Assembly: GCF_001723175.1 (NCBI RefSeq)
Contig: NC_064657.1
Location: 744,001-808,000, forward strand
Origin: Penicillium oxalicum
Lineage: Eukaryota > Ascomycota > Eurotiomycetes > Eurotiales > Aspergillaceae
Direction: 5' to 3'
Length of the DNA: 64,000 nucleotides
Below the pieces are notes generated by a model. That model made no database searches, was not told the origin of the DNA, and saw only the letters and a list, made by a program, of their open reading frames with translations. Each line of letters starts with the position of its first letter. Position 1 is the first letter of the stretch. Shown here piece after piece: positions 58,001 through 64,000 of the stretch. The position numbers and the translations under genes were made by a program.

Positions 58001-60300
58001 ATCTTCCACCTCCTTAAGTCTAATTCCTAAAAGACCTAGAATTACGCGAGGGACGAATTTTTCCCTAACCCGCTCTAATCCCTCTAAGTATGCTACTAAC
58101 TATACTAGAGGACTAAAATATCCTAATTTTACAACCTTCCTAATATCGCAAAATTTTACCGATATAACCGAGGAAAAGAGCCCCTAATACTCGACCGGAT
58201 CCTGAAATCTAAATCCCTAGAGACCTAATTCCTAACTAGGGAGGAATTTTTTCACGCTGGAAACCCGGATAGTCCAATCCGTTAATTAAGAGAAGGACTA
58301 TACTAGGATAATTCCTACCTACGCCAGAATCTGACCTAAATCCTACTATTAAAAAGTCTAAGATACTATCCTAATTAATTTAACTATAACTCCCCTCTAG
58401 TAGTAATTCCTTAGAGGTTCCGTAGCTACCTAATATTATAAGCTTTATTAGCGGACCCTATCGATACTATTACGATAAATTAACTAGATTTCACGAGCGA
58501 CCGGAGACGCTCTACTCTCTAGTAAGAAGAAGCCTGCGGAGATATGCTCCGAGATAACTTATAGAAGGAATAGTCAGATATACTATAAAAGGACCAGTTA
58601 AGGAAGAGTATAAAGAGAGAACGAAAGGAAGTTTATACTTCGCTACGTCTACCGAAGATAACTTAATTAGACCTAGCATATTAAGCACGGCTACTAAGAT
58701 AATACGGTCGGTAATAGTCAAAATCCCTTAAACCTATAGGGAAGCTATAAAATCCTAATTCGCCGATTAATAGCTTAAAGCCGAAGAGACCTAATTAAAG
58801 AAGTTTAAATTATCTAATATAATGACTTTAGTAACTAACCCCTAAAAGGTACCAAAATCCTTCTAGGTAAATAGGTCTATATATTAAATAGGATACCGAA
58901 GGATATATCCTGAATTCCGTGCCAGATAGGTCGTATATAGCAACCGCTAAAGTCTAGGCGTAGACTTCTAACCTGACGAAAGATATACCCTAGTTGTCTT
59001 AGATATATCGGCTAAGTTATTTATTACTATAGCTACTATCCGTAATTAGAAAAGGAAAGTAGGACGTAATTAGAGCCTACCTTAATGCCGCTATTATAAC
59101 CGTATTATATTTATAAAGTAACTAACTAGACATAAATAATTTAGCCTAAAAGGAGAAGATCTAGCATACGTACTAAACTAGGCGCTTTATGATTGCGATA
59201 AGCAGGACACCTCTAGTATAAACTTTTCAAAGATAACCTATCTAGCCTAGGCCTCTCTCTAATCCCCTCCGAACTATGTATCTTCACTAACAAGGACTAT
59301 ACTATATTTGTTATAATCTATATAGATAATATCCTCGCGACTAGATATAAGGATTAATTGAACTCTATGAAAAAGGGCCTTTCAAACAAAAGAAAACTAA
59401 AGACCCTCCTATTTAAAAGATTCCTTGGATATGATATAATTAAGAACCCTCTAGCTATCTTTATAAGCTAATAGGCTTATTTAAAAATTTAATCTATAAT
59501 AAGGGCTATAAAAATTGTAATCCTTCGCTAATTCTAATAAATCCCTCTTGAAAATCCCCTATCTAAATAATCTAACAGAGGATAACGTATTCGATTAGGG
59601 TGCCTATACTAAAATAATAGGAAAGATTAGTTAGCTCTTAATCAAAATACGCCCGGATATTATAGCGACCGTGTCTAAACTATAGCGCTATAACGTATAC
59701 CCGAGAAAAGATGATATAGTAGCGTACAAAGTTTTATTGCAATACCTTATAGGTACTATAAATTTAGGAATCCTATTTAGAAAAGAACTCTTAAAGGGTC
59801 TGGAAGGATTTGTCGACTTATCGTACGCTAATGCAGAGGATAGAAAATCTACCGAAGTATATATTTAGTTCTTTGCTAGTGCCCTAATCTTATAGAGCTC
59901 AAAAAGACAAGATATCGTAGTAGCCTTATCGACTATAGCTGAATACTATGCCCTTGCGACCGTAGCGAAAGAGGGACTTTACCTTGCCAAAATTGCTACT
60001 AACCTTTTACTTATACCCCTATTAAACTAAGATAAAGAATTCGACAAAAATATCCTAATCACCCTATTTTGTGATTCCGATAATACTATCACGACCGTTA
60101 TGAACCCTAAAGTTAGCCTAAAATTATCCTGGATTAGCACGAGATACTATTTAATTAGAGACCTTATTAAAAAGAACCTTATCTAACTGACCAGTATCCC
60201 GAGCAAGGATAATGCCGCTAATATGCTTACTAAAACTAAGTCTAATAGGATTTTTCAAAATAATCGTACTAGATTATTGTATATAAGAGATCCTAACTAA
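55028..60300 (+). pseudogene. Copia 6 gag-pol polyprotein remnant
   Basis: Collinear with Copia A 3479-8787. Gag start codon lost (ATA). The zinc knuckle region near 55920 keeps part of its Cys and His. The protease Asp-Ser-Gly survives (GACTCAGGC at 56422). The integrase Glu codon is AAA near 57310, as in A. The RT box reads Tyr-Ile-Asp-Asn (59319-59330) because GATGAT became GATAAT. RNase H is recognisable to the final stop near 60298. No open piece exceeds about 70 codons, in contrast to 379 in A. Confidence 0.88.
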
Positions 60301-60376
60301 CCCTCTCCTTCAAAATTTTATTATATCACACTATTATGTATAATATTCTTTATATTACTACTAGTCCTGGGGGGGG

Positions 60377-60555
60377 TGAGAGAGTTTGCCCTCTCTAGAT
60401 GTTTGCTAGGCCTAGTAGCGGTCATGTGTCTTAAGGGTTTTTCCCCCATCGTGGGTTTTCCCTCTCTCTCTCTTCTTCCTTCTCCCTAGACTTCCTAATC
60501 CCAGTTGTCTCGCCTCCAGATTGCTTCCTTGCCTTGTAGACCTGTAGGTCTATCA
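60377..60555 (+). repeat. Copia 6 3' LTR
   Basis: 179 bp, TG...CA, followed by the GTAGT duplication. Confidence 0.93.
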
Positions 60556-62168
60556 GTAGTAATCTAGAAGGATCTCTAAAATTCGCGCGTTATTTCTTAT
60601 ATTATAGCGCTTATATATATATTTAAAACTATCTAAGAATTCTGATATATTTCTGCCTTCGAATCGTAGCGTACTAGGGGTCCCTAGCTTAGGTATAGTC
60701 CTAACTATATATCGCAAAGTTTGTATTTCCGAATTTAGCGTATAAACTTACGTTAGTATCGGCGAAGGAGCTAGTCTTAGTAGTAGCGGCGGTAGTAGCG
60801 GTACTCTCTCGCTAAACCCTTTAGGCGATCCTTTAGTAGACTTAGAAGGAGCTCGATTACTAGGATTATAATAGGTATCGAAAGAGGTTATATTTATAGG
60901 TATATCTAAAGATATTCTATAGTCGTTTAGTTATTTAGATTACAATAATTACTTTAGCTTCGTAGGCTCTATCTAGTCCGGATATTTTTAGGGTTTTTTA
61001 GGTATAATAGTATCTAGAGGGATATAGTAAGATTCGCAAGGTAATTAACTCTTTAAATTTAACGAAGTTATAAAATTAGTAGCTAGTCTAGATAGTAGCG
61101 TAGTTCCTAATTCTTTTCGATTTTTCTTCTAGTTTCGTACTACTCTTTTTATAGCCGTTCCTTTCTTTTTTATCGCTTTTCGTTATCTATTTAGTATACG
61201 TTTTTCTCGTGTTTCTTCTACAGAAGAATTTTATAACTACTATTTTAGTATAGTATTCTCTTCTAGTAAGGTCTTTATATTAGCCGCCTATAGAAACCTT
61301 TCTAAAGCGATAAACTAACTCTATATAAAGTTCGGATAGACTAAGTTTATCTATTAATATAATTAGTCCGGAGATATTTTTAGTAATCGAATTAATATCT
61401 CTCGATTCTCTTAGTATTAATCGGCTAATAATCCGCGAACGAGCTAGGTATACTAGTCGAATAAAGGTATAGTATTAGCCGTAAGACCTTCTATAGGAGT
61501 AGCCCCCTATATATAGCTAAGAGTCGCGTATTTAGCTATAATATAAGGTATTAGTTTCGAATAATAGTCCTGATTTCTCTTAATTTTTGTTAGGGTTAAA
61601 CACATTACCTACTTTTTCTACAGAAAAGTACAGAATTTCTTAATTATAGCGGTAGTCGTAATAGTAGCAGTCGTAGCAGTCGTTCTAGTCGTCTTAGTCT
61701 TAGTAGCGGTAGCAGTCTTAGTAATCTTAGTAGCAGATCCTTTTATAATTATATCGTAGGAATAGTATAGTCCTCTATCTTAGCTACCTTTATTACAAAA
61801 CCCCTACGTCGGTTACTAATAAAGAGGGGAATACTTATAGCAGTCTAATCTTACTAGATAGGTCGAGTTATAGAGGAAACAAACCAAACCCACAAGCACG
61901 TAAGTCCTAGGATCCTCTAAGGTAATCGTAAGATCCGATATTAAGTACTAAAGGCAGGAATCAAAAAGAGTATAATATTACGAGCGTAAGGAATCCGACT
62001 ATAAAGACTGTCCTGAATCCTCCGTCTAAACTATTAATAAAGTATATTAATAATAATCGATCCCGCAAGCTAGGTCCTAGTTAACCTTTCTCGACGGTAA
62101 GGCTCTCAGGCATCTCCTACTACCGAACATCCGCCGTTAAGTACATACAACCAAATCCCCTACTACAG
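60556..62168 (-). mobile_element. Gypsy G1 minus copy: gag start, leader and 5' LTR
   Basis: The reverse complement matches 30682-32270 of G1: LTR start at 62168, leader with a short 12-bp repeat tract (about 61685-61735), a TTTCTTCTACAGAAGAA palindrome at 61212, and the first part of gag. Together with 54339-54430 it forms one element interrupted by Copia 6. It retains more CA and TG than the other G1 copies near its LTR. Confidence 0.82.
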
Positions 62169-62636
62169 TAGGTATTACTTATGTCGGTTAGCCGTAGGCT
62201 ATTTCTGGCTTCCGCCCTAGATAGCTTTGCCTTAGATCCCCTAGGGCACGCCTAAGTATACCGAAACGTACGTGGTAGCGCTTAGGCCTTGCAATTACTC
62301 GCGAGTCTTTAGCTCGCGAGTTCGAGTCAGAAAGTCCGGCTCGCGAGCCGTACGACGGTAATACACTAGTAATCGAGCCGATCGAACCGCGAGTTTTTCT
62401 GACTCGCTATATATAATAATAAATTACCGGCTCGATTTTACAATACTATACGAGCGGGAAGACTCGCGAGTTCGAGCCAGAAGTACGAGCCGGCTCGCGA
62501 GTCGAGTCCAAAAAGCCGGCTCGCCGCGAGTAATTGCAAGGTCTAGTAGCGTTAATCCCTAGCGTCCGTAGAATAATTAGCTCACGGTCGCTACTCAAAC
62601 AGCTGCGGCCCCCGCGCTTCTTTGAGGTCCGTAAAA
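62169..62636 (-). mobile_element. G2-family LTR fragment, interrupted by a hAT-like element
   Basis: After removing the insertion 62283-62545, the reverse complement aligns with the first 190 or so bases of the G2 3' LTR (52860-53050), including GCGCGGGGGCCG and TAGTATACTTAGGCGTG-type words. It retains many more CA/TG sites than G2. The G1 minus copy abuts its left side. Confidence 0.75.
62283..62545. mobile_element. hAT-like miniature element 1
   Basis: 263 bp with inverted ends TAGGCCTTGCAATTACTCGC and, read inward from the right, TAGACCTTGCAATTACTCGC. It is flanked by an 8-bp near-perfect duplication (GTAGCGCT left, GTAGCGTT right, one C/T difference). It is rich in GAGCCGG and CTCGCGAG palindromes and has no ORF. 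The 8-bp duplication and TAG-type ends fit non-autonomous hAT elements. Confidence 0.85.
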
Positions 62637-63495
62637 AATAGGTAATTAGTACTAATTATAATTCTCTCTCACGATTTTATAGTAGGATTTAGGAGCTTAA
62701 GGATCTTTCTAGATAGATCCGGCTAGCGTAAGTAGACTAGTTCTACTTTCGTTCGATCGGATTATTTAGTAGTAATAGTGAACCTATTTCCTAAGGCGAA
62801 TTTTTAAAGATCCTCTTTCGCGGATTAGGCTAATTTATAGGACCGAAGGGGGGGAGGGGGGCGGGATCGAAAGCATAGTTAAACTAAAAAAGGAGGGAGG
62901 GAGGCAGATAAGGGCTAGTTTAAATAGCTTTAATTTAGCTAGATAGGGGTAGGTCTAGATACCTTCTAATTTAGGGGCTTATTTAGGAGGGGCGGGATAG
63001 TAGGTTATATGATAGGTAGGGCTTCGTCTAGGGAGTAGTGCGTATCTACGATGAAAAGTGTAGTGGTAGCAGGGACGGTCCGTACGGTCTTTGCAGAAAT
63101 TCAGGCACCTAAGCCAATTTCAGGCCCTAGAGGGTGCCGCCACAAAATTTAGGGAATGCCAATAGTGCTACTCTATAAATATTGAATTTTTTAGCTATAA
63201 TTGAACCCTAAAGTCGTTCGCATTAGATAGGTGTAAGGTATAGAAATATATAATTAAAAATAGAAGGTAAGATAGCTAGTAATTATATAATTAGGACTGT
63301 CCGGATACTTTCGAACTGTGTTGTAGTACCAAGCTAGCTACGGAATAATAGTAATTCTATATGGAGTCGTTTAGAGAGGTTCACCCTATAGTAACCATAT
63401 TCCTCTCCTGCGCCTATATCTAGCTGATTCCCGAGCAAGGAAGTAGCTAAAGCTTTTCTATCAGTCATATCCGCTACTACTTTGATAAATTTGCT
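62637..63495. other. Less RIP-affected intergenic DNA
   Basis: No convincing ORF. A G-rich stretch with runs of 7, 6 and 3 G (62848-62871) is followed by a GGAGGGAGGGAGG stretch. From about 63050 on, CA and TG dinucleotides are again common, so the base texture changes toward ordinary fungal DNA. Confidence 0.55.
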
Positions 63496-63676
63496 TCGGC
63501 CTTACAATTACTCGCGAGCCTTAGGACGGTCATACGCTAGTAATCAAGCCGATCGAGCCTCGAGCTCTTCCGGCTCGATTTTATAATACTGTATAAGCCG
63601 GAATACTCACGAGTCCTCCGTTCGCAAGTTCGAGCCAGAAGCGCGAGCCGGCTCGCCGCGAGTAATGCAAGGCCTA
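63496..63676. mobile_element. hAT-like miniature element 2
   Basis: 181 bp, same family as element 1: left end GGCCTTACAATTACTCGCG, right end inward TAGGCCTTGCATTACTCGCG, and internal GATCGAGCC and GCGAGCCGGCTCGCCGCG shared. Flanking 8-mers AATTTGCT and ATTCTGCT agree at 6 of 8 positions. It is shorter than element 1 in the middle. The minus-strand frame overlapping it (63537-63743) is not a gene. Confidence 0.8.
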
Positions 63677-64000
63677 ATTCTGCTTCGATGCTTAATTCTG
63701 TGAATAGTAGGGACGAATGAGGTGGCCATAAGTGATGACTCATCTAGGGTTCTAGCTCGTCAGGAGCCCTTTTATATGTAGTCCATTATCTAAGTATTCA
63801 TTATATTATATATGTCATAAACAGTTGACGTGTACGTACTACTTACTGAATTGCAGATTTAACAAAAAAGAAATTCAAAAGAAAATCCGGATTTTAGAAC
63901 AGCCGATTAAACGTGTCCTTTACGACCTAATTTGGTTAGACGCGGCCGGAGTGATATCGATAAGAGTGCTGCATCATCCGCTATCAGTACACGTCTCCCC
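63677..64000. other. Non-repetitive-looking sequence at the window edge
   Basis: Balanced composition without RIP texture. No ORF, RNA gene or repeat match within the window was seen. It may be the flank of a host gene beyond the edge. Confidence 0.4.

Larger units (their letters stand above)
54431..60555 (+). mobile_element. Copia 6: complete copia with target duplication, RIP-inactivated
   Basis: 6125 bp with LTRs 54431-54609 and 60377-60555, flanked by a perfect 5-bp duplication GTAGT (54426-54430 and 60556-60560). It has the same gene order and length as Copia A, but CA/TG sites are mostly TA and small deletions are frequent. The primer-binding site is mutated (GGTTATAGCCCGATCG, one base lost). 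An eight-G polypurine tract abuts the 3' LTR. It inserted into the G1 gag sequence on the opposite strand. Confidence 0.95.

Noticed and set aside
54719..58721. Minus-strand frames inside Copia 6 (54719-54907, 56371-56592, 58512-58721)
   Set aside because: They are antisense shadows of the Copia leader and polyprotein; RIP removes stops on one strand's frames by chance.
63537..63743. A 68-codon minus-strand frame as a host gene
   Set aside because: It overlaps the inverted ends of hAT-like element 2, is low-complexity, and has no motif.

Overview
The window reads as a transposon graveyard from a filamentous ascomycete (Pezizomycotina). No intact host gene was found. Almost everything is nested, mutated transposable-element sequence carrying the signature of repeat-induced point mutation (RIP). 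Across most of the window CpA and TpG have become TpA, while CpG steps survive. Related copies differ mainly by C-to-T and G-to-A changes, and in-frame stops fall where family-conserved Trp and Gln codons belong. Stretches of tens of kilobases (about 30-54 kb) have no ORF worth naming. Species cannot be named from this window. These statements come from reading aligned copies by eye; no dinucleotide index was computed.

Layout. 1-1863: RIP-degraded unassigned DNA with a 9-bp minisatellite. 1864-2873: 5' end of a Ty3/gypsy element (family G1). 2874-30260: a cluster of Ty1/copia elements of one family, all with an LTR of about 175-180 bp running TGAGAGAG...GGTCTATCA. It holds the best-preserved full-length copy (A, 2874-9040), a 3' half (B), a gag scrap (C) and a full-length-type copy truncated at 23433 (Copia 4). 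It also holds several copies of a shortened derivative that kept gag but lost integrase and RT/RNase H (N1-N4), a solo LTR with a perfect target duplication, and a Fot1/pogo DNA transposon. 30261-38080: a G1-family gypsy fragment and a longer G1 copy. 38080-39435: unassigned. 39436-40020: a DNA element with 56-bp terminal inverted repeats. 40021-54338: two chromodomain-bearing gypsy elements (G3 with G2 lying inside it) and a G2 fragment. 54339-62168: an inverted G1 5' end with a complete Copia (Copia 6, 54431-60555) inserted with a perfect 5-bp target duplication. 62169-64000: a G2-family LTR piece, two hAT-like miniature elements, and increasingly ordinary, less mutated DNA that probably marks the edge of the AT-rich block.

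How the parts relate. The shortened Copia derivatives keep both LTRs, a primer-binding site, gag-derived sequence and the polypurine tract but no polymerase, so they would have needed enzymes from a complete relative such as A or Copia 6. The primer-binding site matches the anticodon arm of initiator tRNA-Met, which implies half-tRNA priming as in Drosophila copia and yeast Ty5. The insertion order recoverable from nesting and target duplications includes Copia 4, then Fot1 and N1 into it; N4, then the solo LTR into it; and the G1 minus copy, then Copia 6 into it. Several other junctions lack target duplications and switch orientation. They point to later recombination between repeats, or to assembly joins.
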